A DNA stretch of 64,000 nucleotides, from the NCBI GenBank assembly GCA_013697955.1, contig JACCVV010000079.1, positions 1 through 64,000 of the forward strand, read 5' to 3'. The DNA is from Tatlockia sp. (GTDB lineage: Bacteria; Pseudomonadota; Gammaproteobacteria; Legionellales; Legionellaceae). Both the position numbers and the translations under genes were made by a program. Below, one piece after another: positions 23,946 to 32,226 of this stretch (position 1 is its first letter; the number at the start of each line of letters is the position of its first letter). The notes beneath the pieces are model-generated. The model saw nothing but the letters and a program-made list of their open reading frames with translations, made no database searches and was not told where the DNA came from.

Positions 23946-24134
23946 TTAACTGATTAATGACGAATTGCCTCTTTTAATACCAATTTATCTGTCAGCTATG
24001 AGCTATTTTATAGATTCAAGTTAAAACCTGCGCATGAATTCATAAATTTTTTTACGTTTATTGATATTTGACTAAATAATTTCATTTATGTACAATAAAA
24101 ATCCATTTTATATCGTCAAAGCCGGGCAGAACCT

Positions 24135-25283
24135 ATGCAATACGCAGTTGATAATTTCAATGGATTTGCTGAATCCGCCATTATATTTTCAATTATTTTA
24201 TTAAGTACCTGCGCTATTTTTGCCTTTAATCATTATTTTGCGAAACATGTTTTTATTGTGCTAATTGATAGATTGTTTTCAAAAAATCATTCAGGACTTG
24301 GCAACATTCTTATAAAAAATCGCTTGCTTCATCGCATAACCTACCTAATTCCTGCGATTCTGATTCATCATTTTAGTACTGTTTTCAATTTCGATTATGC
24401 GACCTTTAAATTGTTTCTTTCGCTAGTTGTTGAGCAAGTATCTGAAATTTATATTATTTTTGATGTTGGATTCATTTTATTAGCTGCCCTAAATTGTATT
24501 AACGATCGCTATAATCAATTTCCTGTTGCGAAAATAAAGCCTATCCAATCTTATTTACAGTTGATAAAAATAGTCATTATCGTGTTCACAATTATCTTGT
24601 TCGCATCAAAAATGATTGATAAACCGCCTGTTTATTTCATTAGTGGATTTGGTGCTGCTACCGCCTTTCTAGTCTTGATCTTTAAAGATCTGATTATGGG
24701 CTTTGTCGCCTCTATCCAATTAACTGCTTATGACATGGTGAGAATTGGCGACTGGATTGAGATGACAAATTTTGGTGCAGACGGGGAAGTCATTGAAATT
24801 TCGTTAAATACAGTAAAAGTCCAAAATTTTGACAAAACGATTGTCACAATTCCCAGTTATTCATTATTAACTTCGGGATTAAAAAATTGGCGAGGCATGC
24901 ATGAAGCCGGTGGTCGGCGTGTTAAACGTAGTATTATGGTTGATATTAACTCAATTAAATTAATCGATGGTGAATTTATAAGCCAATTGAATGATTTATT
25001 TTCTGATTCCAAATTTAATAAAACCCAAACCAATCTGGGGTTATTTCGCCATTATTTGCAATCCTATCTAACTGAGCATAAATCGGTACATAAAAAACTG
25101 AAAACTTTAATTCGGCAATTACAAGGTTGTTCTACCGGTTTGCCACTTGAATTGTATTTCTTCACCAATGAAACCGATTCATTAAAATACGAAGCAATTC
25201 AATCAGACATTATCGAACATGTTTACGCAATCATGCCCCGTTTTGGTTTGCGAGCCTTTCAATATGCCAATAGCATGGATTAA
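24135..25283 (+). CDS. MscS-family mechanosensitive channel (YbdG-like)
   Basis: The 382-residue protein has five N-terminal membrane helices and the MscS core near 165-260: GFGAATAFLVLIFKDLIMGF (pore-lining TM3 with its Gly/Ala face), then AYDMVRIGDWIEM and FGADGEVIEISLNTVKVQNF of the beta domain, and VTIPSYSLLTSGLKNWR. The long TM region and RRVKRSIMVDI place it with YbdG-type channels, which open under hypo-osmotic shock. The ribosome site is weak. A decayed copy of part of this gene (matching 24921-25004) lies at 26120-26190. Confidence 0.93.
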   Translation: MQYAVDNFNGFAESAIIFSIILLSTCAIFAFNHYFAKHVFIVLIDRLFSKNHSGLGNILIKNRLLHRITYLIPAILIHHFSTVFNFDYATFKLFLSLVVEQVSEIYIIFDVGFILLAALNCINDRYNQFPVAKIKPIQSYLQLIKIVIIVFTIILFASKMIDKPPVYFISGFGAATAFLVLIFKDLIMGFVASIQLTAYDMVRIGDWIEMTNFGADGEVIEISLNTVKVQNFDKTIVTIPSYSLLTSGLKNWRGMHEAGGRRVKRSIMVDINSIKLIDGEFISQLNDLFSDSKFNKTQTNLGLFRHYLQSYLTEHKSVHKKLKTLIRQLQGCSTGLPLELYFFTNETDSLKYEAIQSDIIEHVYAIMPRFGLRAFQYANSMD

Positions 25284-25364
25284 TAAATCTTAACCCATTG
25301 ATTTTAATTATTAAAATATTGCCCATCTATACTTAAATTACCTTGCCAAAAGGAGAGTTGAAAG

Positions 25365-26036
25365 ATGGCAAATTTAAGTTTGAATAATGAGGCTAAAAGT
25401 AAAGCCCGTGAAAAATTTTTAAGATTCTTTCCAAATGGTTTTAACGATGAAAAATATATCTCCTGGGAAAGAGGTTATAAATGGCAGGCTCATCTATTGT
25501 GGAAATCCCTGTTAAATAAAGATCAATTTTCTTATTTATTAATGCATAAAAAATACGAAGAAATTGCGAAGCTCGCTTTATCAATTGAAGGTAAAACAAA
25601 TTTATTATTCTCTTTTGAAAAAATGGCTATTAGGGATGCATTGAAAACTCCAGAAGCATGCAAACAATTTGCAGAAGGAGTTTTTAATTTTTTACATGGA
25701 AAAGAAAAAAAGAGTGAACGTTTTATCCAATATACCCAAATTATTGCCGCCTTACCTCGAAAACAAACTCGTGTATTAACATGGCCTCTTGTAACAGTAT
25801 TTGGTTTTATTGCTGAACCTAAGCACTTTATATTTTTAAAGCCGAATGTAACAAAAATTGCAGCTGCAAATTATGGGTATAATTTTGAGTATCAATCTCA
25901 GCCCAATTGGAAAACTTATAAAAATTTAGTCAATTTCGCAGGCCAAATTAAAAGTGATTTAATTGACCTTAAACCGAAGGATTACATTGATTTACAATCA
26001 TTTATTTGGACTTTAGGTTCTCAAGAATATGAATAA
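25365..26036 (+). CDS. Conserved hypothetical protein (223 residues)
   Basis: A strong ribosome site (AAAAGGAGA) precedes the ATG. The protein is soluble, with KFLRFFPNGFNDEKYISWER, GYKWQAHLLWKSLL and LTWPLVTVFGFIAEPKHFIF. The last block and its ...FLKPNVTKIAA continuation look like a conserved core. I recall similar hypothetical proteins in unrelated bacteria, so it is probably not an effector. No catalytic motif stands out. It follows the MscS gene by 81 bases. Confidence 0.7.
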   Translation: MANLSLNNEAKSKAREKFLRFFPNGFNDEKYISWERGYKWQAHLLWKSLLNKDQFSYLLMHKKYEEIAKLALSIEGKTNLLFSFEKMAIRDALKTPEACKQFAEGVFNFLHGKEKKSERFIQYTQIIAALPRKQTRVLTWPLVTVFGFIAEPKHFIFLKPNVTKIAAANYGYNFEYQSQPNWKTYKNLVNFAGQIKSDLIDLKPKDYIDLQSFIWTLGSQEYE

Positions 26037-26119
26037 TGCTTGAAGTATAAAAAGTAGAATTTTAATTTTCTTATTTAATTCTGGCATTAATCTTTTATCT
26101 ACTTAAAATCATTTGTTGT

Positions 26120-26190
26120 GTTAAACAGTATGGTTGATATTCACTCAATTAAATTTATAGATTTTAAATTTTATTAAAAAATGATTTATT
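26120..26190 (+). pseudogene. Decayed fragment duplicated from the MscS gene
   Basis: GTTAAAC then TGGTTGATATTCACTCAATT (with further matches to ATGATTTATT) repeats bases 24921-25004 of the MscS gene, with small gaps and many substitutions. It codes for nothing continuous. It lies just upstream of propeller gene 1, so DNA from the channel gene was duplicated and then degraded here. Confidence 0.65.
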
Positions 26191-26289
26191 GTTGCCTCTA
26201 GTTTAATTTTCAAAGTTTCTTGCATTAATCTTGTATGAAATTAAAATGAATTGTTTAGAATAGAAAATTCATCAAGGGATTGTAAAAAA

Positions 26290-27534
26290 ATGAATAAATT
26301 CCAGAAACGGATTCAAATAACTTTGGCTTTAATTACTTTAGTATTTTTTAATAGTGCTTTTGCCACTAATCTTTTTAATGTCACTTCGAATGGTTTTGAT
26401 TTAACTATTAATACCAATACCAACAATTTCTATCATAGCGCCGGAGTAAAATTACAAACGCCTTATTATTTCTTATCGCCTACGAGCAATTGTATTTTTA
26501 ACTATGCTACAGGCTTTTGTTCTTTCCCGGTTGGGAAATTTGCTCCTGCGAAAATCAGTTTATTGGGTAATCCAGGAATAGTACCGCTAACGCTTTGTCT
26601 ATTAGCTAACCCATTTTCTGCTGAACGTCCTGTGTCCTGTCAGAATTATTCCGTGCCAGTAGGCTCTACTCAGCCCCCGGAGCCAATACCCACTCCTGTC
26701 ATAACTATTCCTTATGCTTATGTAGCTAGTCAGCTATCTGGAGAAGTTTCAAGATGTAATTTAGCTGCCGATGGAAGCCTTACGAACTGTACTCCCACAG
26801 TGGCACTTTTAAATACCCCCTTTGATGTGGCTGTAAATCAAGCCAACACTTTTGCCTACGTAAGTACGCAACCAAATATTGTATTAAAATGTACAGTAGC
26901 CAGCGATGGGGCCTTTTCAAATTGCGTTTCTACCGGCAGTGGTTTTGTTAATCCCGAAGGTATTGCTTTGAATTCAGCAGGAAATATTGCCTATATTGTT
27001 AATGCAGTAAACCCCTTCTCTTATGTTTCTAAATGTACTATTGCAGCAAATGGTGATTTAATTTCCTGCACACCAACTGCAACAGGGGTTTTTAACCTTC
27101 CTCAAGATATTACAATCAATCCAACTGGAACCATGGCTTATATCACTGATCCCAATGGTGGCCAAATTTACAGGTGCGATATTGCGGTAAACGGTGATTT
27201 GACGCCTTGCTCTGTTGCGGCGCCATTTGGAGGGGAATTTTTGGCCTTCAAGCAGGCTGGGGATGTTGCTTTTGTTACGACCGGCACGGGTGTTTTGAGT
27301 TGTGAAGTTAGCAATATCGGAAATTTAGTAAACTGTTTTACCACAGGAGGACCATTCACCTCAACTTCAGGTATCGCGGTCAACTCAGCCGAAACCTTAG
27401 TTTACATTTCTGATCCGAATGACAATTCCGTCTCTACCTGCGAGATAGATCCTAACAACTTTTTAATTAACTGTATGAGTTCAGGAAATGGACTTTCATA
27501 CCCTGTGGGAATTGCCTTAACCGGCGGGGCTTAA
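26290..27534 (+). CDS. Secreted Cys-paired beta-propeller protein, copy 1 (intact)
   Basis: The ATG at 26290 follows AAGGGATTG and begins the signal peptide (NKFQKRIQITLALITLVFFN, cut after AFA). The frame is open 13 codons earlier, but the duplicated leader shows that part is untranslated. Residues about 25-130 form an N-terminal domain with Cys pairs (SNCIFNYATGFCSFPVGKF). From about 140 on come six to seven blade-like repeats of about 43 residues with alternating PxGIALNSAGNIAYIVN and VSKCTIAANGDLISC; each blade has two cysteines. This resembles YVTN/NHL-type propellers, probably acting outside the cell as binding or recognition proteins. No catalytic residue is evident. Confidence 0.8.
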   Translation: MNKFQKRIQITLALITLVFFNSAFATNLFNVTSNGFDLTINTNTNNFYHSAGVKLQTPYYFLSPTSNCIFNYATGFCSFPVGKFAPAKISLLGNPGIVPLTLCLLANPFSAERPVSCQNYSVPVGSTQPPEPIPTPVITIPYAYVASQLSGEVSRCNLAADGSLTNCTPTVALLNTPFDVAVNQANTFAYVSTQPNIVLKCTVASDGAFSNCVSTGSGFVNPEGIALNSAGNIAYIVNAVNPFSYVSKCTIAANGDLISCTPTATGVFNLPQDITINPTGTMAYITDPNGGQIYRCDIAVNGDLTPCSVAAPFGGEFLAFKQAGDVAFVTTGTGVLSCEVSNIGNLVNCFTTGGPFTSTSGIAVNSAETLVYISDPNDNSVSTCEIDPNNFLINCMSSGNGLSYPVGIALTGGA

Positions 27535-27577
27535 TTTACAGTGGTTAGCATTACTTGCAGTTTAAATAACTAATAAA

Positions 27578-27630
27578 CTCCTTTACTTTAATGCTTTAGA
27601 TTAATCATTAAGTAAAGGAGAAAATTTTTC
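27578..27630 (+). terminator. Terminator of propeller gene 1
   Basis: CTCCTTTACTT-T-AATG (27578-27593) pairs with CATTAAGTAAAGGAG (27606-27620), leaving one bulged base, and is followed by AAAATTTTTC. It lies 44 bases past the stop. The rest of the 385-base gap before copy 2 holds the duplicated leader and AT-rich DNA. Confidence 0.75.
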
Positions 27631-27919
27631 TAATAATTAAACAATTAAAATCGCAATAATCAATATTTCTAAAAATCCTTTTTTTCAGCTGATATCAGTT
27701 TGAAACAGAATTTGGATGTTTTTTTTACGCTCCACTTTTAACCTTGGAAACAACAATAATTTTTTAAAAGTTGAAACAACGTGGGGGACTTAAAAATTAG
27801 CTTGTATAAGGCCTATTATTGTCGTCTTATATCGAATTTCAAAGTTTCTTGGCATTAATCTTATATGAAATTAGAATGGATTGTTTAGAATAGAAAATTC
27901 ATCAAGGGATTGATAAAAA

Positions 27920-29140
27920 ATGAATAAATTTCAGAAACGGATTCAAATAACTTTGGCTCTAATTACTTTAGTATTTTTTAATAGTGCTTTTGCCGCTAAT
28001 CTTTTTAATGTCACCTCAAATGGTTTTGATTTAACTATTAATACCAATACCAACAATTTCTATTCTAGCGCAGGAATAAAATTACAGACGCCTTATTATT
28101 TCTTAGCGCCTACGAACAATTGTATTTTCAACTATGCTACAGGCTTTTGTTCTTTCCCGGTCGGGAAATTTACTCCTGCGAAGATCAGTTTATTGGGTAT
28201 TCCAGGAATAGTACCGGTAACGCTTTGTCTATTGGCCAAGCCATTTTCTGCTGAACGTCCTCTGTCATGTCAGAATTATTCTGTGCCAGTAGGCTCGACA
28301 CACCCACCGGAGCCAAAACCCCCCGTTATTATTCCTTATGCTTATGTGGTTAATAATTTGTCTGGTCAAATTTTAAAATGCAACGTAGCTGCAAATGGTA
28401 GCCTTAGCAACTGTACTCCTACAGTGACAGGTTTAAATTCACCCGCGGATGTGACGGTTAATCAAAGCAACACCTTTGCCTATGTAAGTAATGAACCCAG
28501 TAGTGTTTTAAAATGTAAAATAGCTGCCAATGGTGACCTGGTAAATTGCATTCCAACAGGCAGTGGTTTTGATAGTCCCGCTGGTATTGCTCTAAATCCA
28601 ACAGGAAATATTGCCTATATCGTTAATATGGGAAACCCAAATAACCCTTATATTTCAAAATGCACTATTACAGCAAATGGTGATTTTCTTTCCTGTACAC
28701 AACAGCCACCAACACCGGGTTCTACAGATCCTAGAGAAATTACTATCAATCCAACGGGGACTTTGGCTTACATCACAGATCCAATCGGACACACGATTTA
28801 CAGATGCGAGATATCGGCGGTGAACGGTGACTTATCGCCTTGCGAGGTTGCTTATCAATCTTTAACATTAGAAAATCCGGAATTTGTAGTCTTTAAGTCA
28901 GCAAATGTCGCTTTTTTTACCACCGGTTCCGACGTTTACAGTTGTGAAGTAGACCCTAATGGAAACATTATAAACTGTAATCCTACCGCACTTACATTAG
29001 ATGTTGCTGTCGGAATCGCACTTAACTTTGCCGGAACCTTAGCTTTTATTACCAGTCCTAGTGCCGATATTGTCTCTACCTGCGAAATAGATTCTAACAA
29101 CCTGCAAGAATTGCCTCTTTTACGGCAGCTAAATTATTGA
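27920..29140 (+). CDS. Secreted Cys-paired beta-propeller protein, copy 2 (3' end replaced at inversion junction)
   Basis: Same signal peptide, Cys-pair domain and blades as copy 1. The match to copy 1 stops after STCEIDSNN at base 29101. From there the frame reads antisense protease DNA and adds only LQELPLLRQLNY before a TGA at 29140. The true last 24 residues of the gene lie at 10885-10959 on the minus strand. Losing the final strand of the last blade probably prevents ring closure of the propeller, so the product may be unstable. The rest of the frame is intact, which suggests recent damage. Confidence 0.8.
   Translation: MNKFQKRIQITLALITLVFFNSAFAANLFNVTSNGFDLTINTNTNNFYSSAGIKLQTPYYFLAPTNNCIFNYATGFCSFPVGKFTPAKISLLGIPGIVPVTLCLLAKPFSAERPLSCQNYSVPVGSTHPPEPKPPVIIPYAYVVNNLSGQILKCNVAANGSLSNCTPTVTGLNSPADVTVNQSNTFAYVSNEPSSVLKCKIAANGDLVNCIPTGSGFDSPAGIALNPTGNIAYIVNMGNPNNPYISKCTITANGDFLSCTQQPPTPGSTDPREITINPTGTLAYITDPIGHTIYRCEISAVNGDLSPCEVAYQSLTLENPEFVVFKSANVAFFTTGSDVYSCEVDPNGNIINCNPTALTLDVAVGIALNFAGTLAFITSPSADIVSTCEIDSNNLQELPLLRQLNY
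29099..29104. other. Right breakpoint of the 18.1-kb inversion
   Basis: Left of 29101 the plus strand is propeller gene 2 (AAC AAC). From 29102 rightward the minus strand is the N-terminal half of the cysteine protease, ending ...ILAG. CTG at 29102-29104 mirrors CAG at 10957-10959. To restore both frames, base 29101 (C) must be used in both rejoined genes, so one base pair was probably lost when the ends were joined. Confidence 0.88.
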
Positions 29141-29807
29141 GCGATTCCCTTCTTCGATAAGCTTCAGACCAATTGACCCATTTTCCAAAGATTAGCTCAG
29201 ATTTTTTACCAAATTGCTCTGGCTCCATCTCATTTCCAGTATTACGGCTAAAAAGCGGATAGCGAGTCAAACCACCACAGCCAAGGCTTTTTTGATTCGC
29301 TTTGTTCATAATTCCATATTGTGAAATTTGATTGATCACGTCGATGGCGTTAGAGCCTTCCCAGCCGCTATACCCTGATCCGCGCGATTCCAGGTATTTA
29401 CCCAACTGTAAATTACAAAGCTGACTTACATAATCACCTTTAGCAATTATGGCATCGAGCGCTCCTGTTACCGCAAAGGTTACGCAAGTTCCGTGAATGC
29501 CTTGATCAAGAACAGGAACTTTGTTCATGCCGAGTTCGGCTCGGGCTGGTAAAGTCGGATGCTCTTCAGTTAGATTTGGTTTTTTTAAAAAAAGGGTTAC
29601 TTGCTGTTTGAGGTATCCTTTTTCTTCACCCGACATTTCGATACGTAGCAATTGAATTTGTTTTTTAAAAACGTTTAAAGATGGAAAATGAGTTATTAAT
29701 AATACTTGCGGGTAAAGGCCTATGACTTTTACATCTTTGGCTGTAGCAATTTGAGCAGTCAGTAGGGAAATGCTAACGAATGTTCTTAAAAATCCTTTTA
29801 AATTCAC
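29102..29807 (-). pseudogene. N-terminal half of a secreted C1 (papain-like) cysteine protease
   Basis: The likely start is a GTG at 29807 (N-terminus NLKGFLRTFVSISLLTAQ, a signal peptide ending ATA-KDVK); the frame also opens at 29816. A pro-like region is followed by VPVLDQGIHGTCVTFAVTGA, which holds the oxyanion glutamine and the catalytic cysteine, and by SGYSGWEGSNAIDVINQISQ. The frame then runs into ILAG-GC and a stop at the inversion breakpoint. The histidine and asparagine of the active site are missing here and are found at 10960-11305. Apart from the break there are no frameshifts. The product cannot be an active protease. Confidence 0.9.
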
Positions 29808-29954
29808 ATGAAGCACCTGTTATAAGGTTAATTTATATTCTAAATGGCTTCTTGTTTTTTTATAAGTACAAAATGGGCTAGATTGTTTGCTCAATTTAAA
29901 TCTTATCTTTAAACTGAGTTATGACTCCAATTAATTTGTTTAATAAGGATATTG

Positions 29955-30455
29955 ATGCGTTTAAATCGTTTTTTTCCAAACCACAATGGACAATTACACT
30001 GGATTAGTTATGGAATTATCGTTTTTTGGGCACTATGGTGCACCTTTGTGGCCCTAAGTGATACCGTTGACTGGTTACAAAAAGCTCAAATTTTACCTTC
30101 TAATCTGGCTTTTACCTCACAAAATTATGGTTTGGTTGCCCAAAGTTTGGCGAGATATCAAATAGAAAATCATATTTTAACACTCCTGCTTTTTATGATT
30201 ATTATTTTGTTTGCATGGACTATCGCTATCTTTTTCATAAGAGCCGCTTTTTCTCCCAAACAAAACCTTGAGCGTTATTTGCAAAAATGTTATAGCGCAT
30301 TCTTCCTAAGTTTCTGTATTTCATGGTTTTTTATTATTGCGGATGAATTTTTTATTCAATACGCATTTGAGCATACGCATATGAACAGATTAAGCCTTAA
30401 GTTCATAAGTTTTATTGTTTTTTTACTTTGTGCGCCGAAGAAAGAGGGAAATTGA
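29955..30455 (+). CDS. Four-helix inner-membrane protein, unknown
   Basis: AAGGA precedes the ATG at 29955 (a TTG one codon earlier is less likely). The 166-residue protein has membrane helices near 15-35, 72-95, 108-128 and 140-155, with short loops and a basic end (APKKEGN). No family is recognised. It lies outside the inverted segment, 148 bases from the protease N-terminal half and divergent from it. Confidence 0.65.
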   Translation: MRLNRFFPNHNGQLHWISYGIIVFWALWCTFVALSDTVDWLQKAQILPSNLAFTSQNYGLVAQSLARYQIENHILTLLLFMIIILFAWTIAIFFIRAAFSPKQNLERYLQKCYSAFFLSFCISWFFIIADEFFIQYAFEHTHMNRLSLKFISFIVFLLCAPKKEGN

Positions 30456-30582
30456 CGTCAAAACAATTGTATGGAAAGTTTTAAACTAATTTTTACTTAA
30501 GAGTTTAAACTTTCCGCCCGCATGTTTTCCCACTGACCGAAATCAAGCTTATTACTAAATTTATTTTTCATTTAAGAATAAG

Positions 30583-30615
30583 CATAAGACTCTCTTAATG
30601 TATTTAATATATACT
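30583..30615 (+). promoter_or_regulatory. PmrA-box-like site and -10 element for the gene at 30646
   Basis: CATAAGACT-CT-CTTAATGTA (30583-30602) fits the PmrA consensus at 13 of 18 positions. After exactly seven bases comes TATACT (30610-30615). It is the weakest match of the four, but the spacing is identical. Confidence 0.5.
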
Positions 30616-30645
30616 ATCTGCCTTTTAATTTAATTTGTTAACCCT

Positions 30646-31989
30646 ATGCCTATTTTTGATTTCAAAGATTTCACTGCCTCCACCCACATCCCCCGCAGTT
30701 CTAAAAATGCGCACAATTTATGGAAAGGTACAATTAAAGGATCGAATAGAGTTTGGTTCTGTAAAGCGGTAGAAAATCTTGACATCGCGCTAAAAGAGGT
30801 TGTGGTTCAGGAATTTTTTCGTGTTATTGTGCCTTATCAACCTGAAACACGTATAGCCTATGATAAATCGACGGGACTATATTATATTTTGTCCGAAGAG
30901 ATCGCCGAATTTAATTACTCCGAATCTAATTTTCGTAAACAAGTAAAAACAGGTTTAGGCAAAACTCTGCTTCTTGCTCTTTTCCTGGAAGAAGATGATC
31001 TCAAATTTAATAATATTGGACTAGATAATCAAAATCGCGTTATTAAAATCGATGGGGGTTTATGTTTTTCTGGAGATAAACACCCGTTTAATCTTTCAGA
31101 TACAGCGATTAAAGGCTTGCCCTTTCCAGTTGATTGTCAGCCTACCCATTGGTTAGACATAATCAAGAACGGTAAGAAACACGCAGGTAGTTTCATTGTA
31201 AGTCAAAGTTTATCGTCTTCTCCAGAGTTTAGAAATGATGTTAACCAAACTATGCTTAGAATTTGTTTAATTCCTGATGGATTCATTATCGATTTTGTGG
31301 ATTTTTTAACTGAAGGTAGCTCCATTCAAGAAAAATTCATTACCAAGCTAATAAATCGACGAGATGAACTTTTAGGTGCCGCTCTGAATAATAGCTCATT
31401 TTTTGCTTACCTAAATACGCCTGCCGCTCAACAGGAGGCTTTGGATTTTTCCAATTGCCTTTTGTCTTTTAATTCGGCAAGGAAATTTCTTATAAACAAT
31501 ATCGAACAAAAAGAAGAATTCGTAGTTGAATTCAATAATAGGAAACGTGCGTTATTTACAGTTTGTGCTAATCAATTAATCAATCAAATTAACATGGAGT
31601 TGCAAGCCCATCTCTTTGATATTAATTTCAAACAATTTAATAACTTAGTCGAAATGGCTGGAAAACTTATCTTAATTACAGATAATTATGATAATTTAAA
31701 TACTCACCTAACCCACTTATTAAATTCGATTGTAGCGCTAAAGCAAAGGTTTAGGGGACAGCTGGAAGAACTCGTCAAAGAATTCGAGGAAAAAATTGTT
31801 ATTCAATCAAATATAAACCACAACAATCCTGAGAATGCTGTTATTAAAACGTTAGAATTAGTAGATAATTCAATAATAAACGAACCTCTGAATACCTCGA
31901 ACTTTAACCCCGGATTTTGGCAAAACCCTAAAAATTCAAATGCTAACATTGTGGATGAGAAAGAGCTTGCATACGGAAACAACCTCTGA
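30646..31989 (+). CDS. Kinase-like protein, candidate Dot/Icm effector
   Basis: The 447-residue protein has a diverged kinase-like N-terminal domain: NRVWFCKAVEN with a possible ATP-binding lysine K40, acidic helix residues (LKEVVVQEFFRV, E51/E56), a catalytic-loop-like DDLKFNNIGLD (D117/D118, N122/N123) and a metal-binding-like VIKIDGGLCF (D136). The pattern D-x-x-x-N-x-G then K-I-D-G recalls atypical lipid/protein kinases such as the N-terminal kinase of Legionella LepB and HipA-like folds. The C-terminal half (about 220-400) is helical with coiled-coil character and a polar end. There is no signal peptide. A PmrA-like promoter lies 31 bases upstream. Kinase activity is inferred from motifs only. 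Confidence 0.75.
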   Translation: MPIFDFKDFTASTHIPRSSKNAHNLWKGTIKGSNRVWFCKAVENLDIALKEVVVQEFFRVIVPYQPETRIAYDKSTGLYYILSEEIAEFNYSESNFRKQVKTGLGKTLLLALFLEEDDLKFNNIGLDNQNRVIKIDGGLCFSGDKHPFNLSDTAIKGLPFPVDCQPTHWLDIIKNGKKHAGSFIVSQSLSSSPEFRNDVNQTMLRICLIPDGFIIDFVDFLTEGSSIQEKFITKLINRRDELLGAALNNSSFFAYLNTPAAQQEALDFSNCLLSFNSARKFLINNIEQKEEFVVEFNNRKRALFTVCANQLINQINMELQAHLFDINFKQFNNLVEMAGKLILITDNYDNLNTHLTHLLNSIVALKQRFRGQLEELVKEFEEKIVIQSNINHNNPENAVIKTLELVDNSIINEPLNTSNFNPGFWQNPKNSNANIVDEKELAYGNNL

Positions 31990-31993
31990 TTTC

Positions 31994-32023
31994 TAGCCAA
32001 ATAGCTTTAAAGCTATTTGGCTA
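31994..32023. terminator. Perfect 30-bp palindromic terminator hairpin
   Basis: TAGCCAAATAGCTTT and AAAGCTATTTGGCTA form a perfect palindrome five bases after the stop of the kinase-like gene. The following T run is weak (ATCCTATCTT). The fully symmetric arms could also act as a protein-binding site. Confidence 0.65.
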
Positions 32024-32226
32024 ATCCTATCTTACTCTACCTCAATCTCAACCAGGAACTTTCCAGTTCGGATTTCACTTAGGCTAGATGGATGGTTTAG
32101 TGTTGCTTAACAAAAGCTGTCTTGCTGCAACATTTTATAGCGGAGTCAAAAAAGAGCTTTAATTTTTTTTAAAACCGATTATACTTGCGCGCGGTCCAAT
32201 CAATTGAATAACAAAGGATTTTCAAA

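Larger units (their letters stand above)
26205..29101 (+). repeat. Tandem duplication of a propeller gene with its leader
   Basis: Two direct copies with a period of about 1,630 bp. Similarity begins in the leader (CAAAGTTTCTT..., 26210 and 27838), runs through the start region (both contain TTCATCAAGGGATTG) and extends over the coding regions. The second copy is cut at 29101 by the inversion breakpoint. Confidence 0.85.

Noticed and set aside
25300-25350. A PmrA-like box before the gene at 25365
   Set aside because: TATACT is present, but the upstream AT-rich stretch matches the consensus at only about 11 of 18 positions, which AT-rich DNA gives by chance.
10960-29807. The two protease halves as two separate paralogous pseudogenes rather than one split gene
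   Set aside because: The propeller gene is broken at the same two points in a reciprocal way, and both genes are restored by one inversion; independent truncations would not do this.
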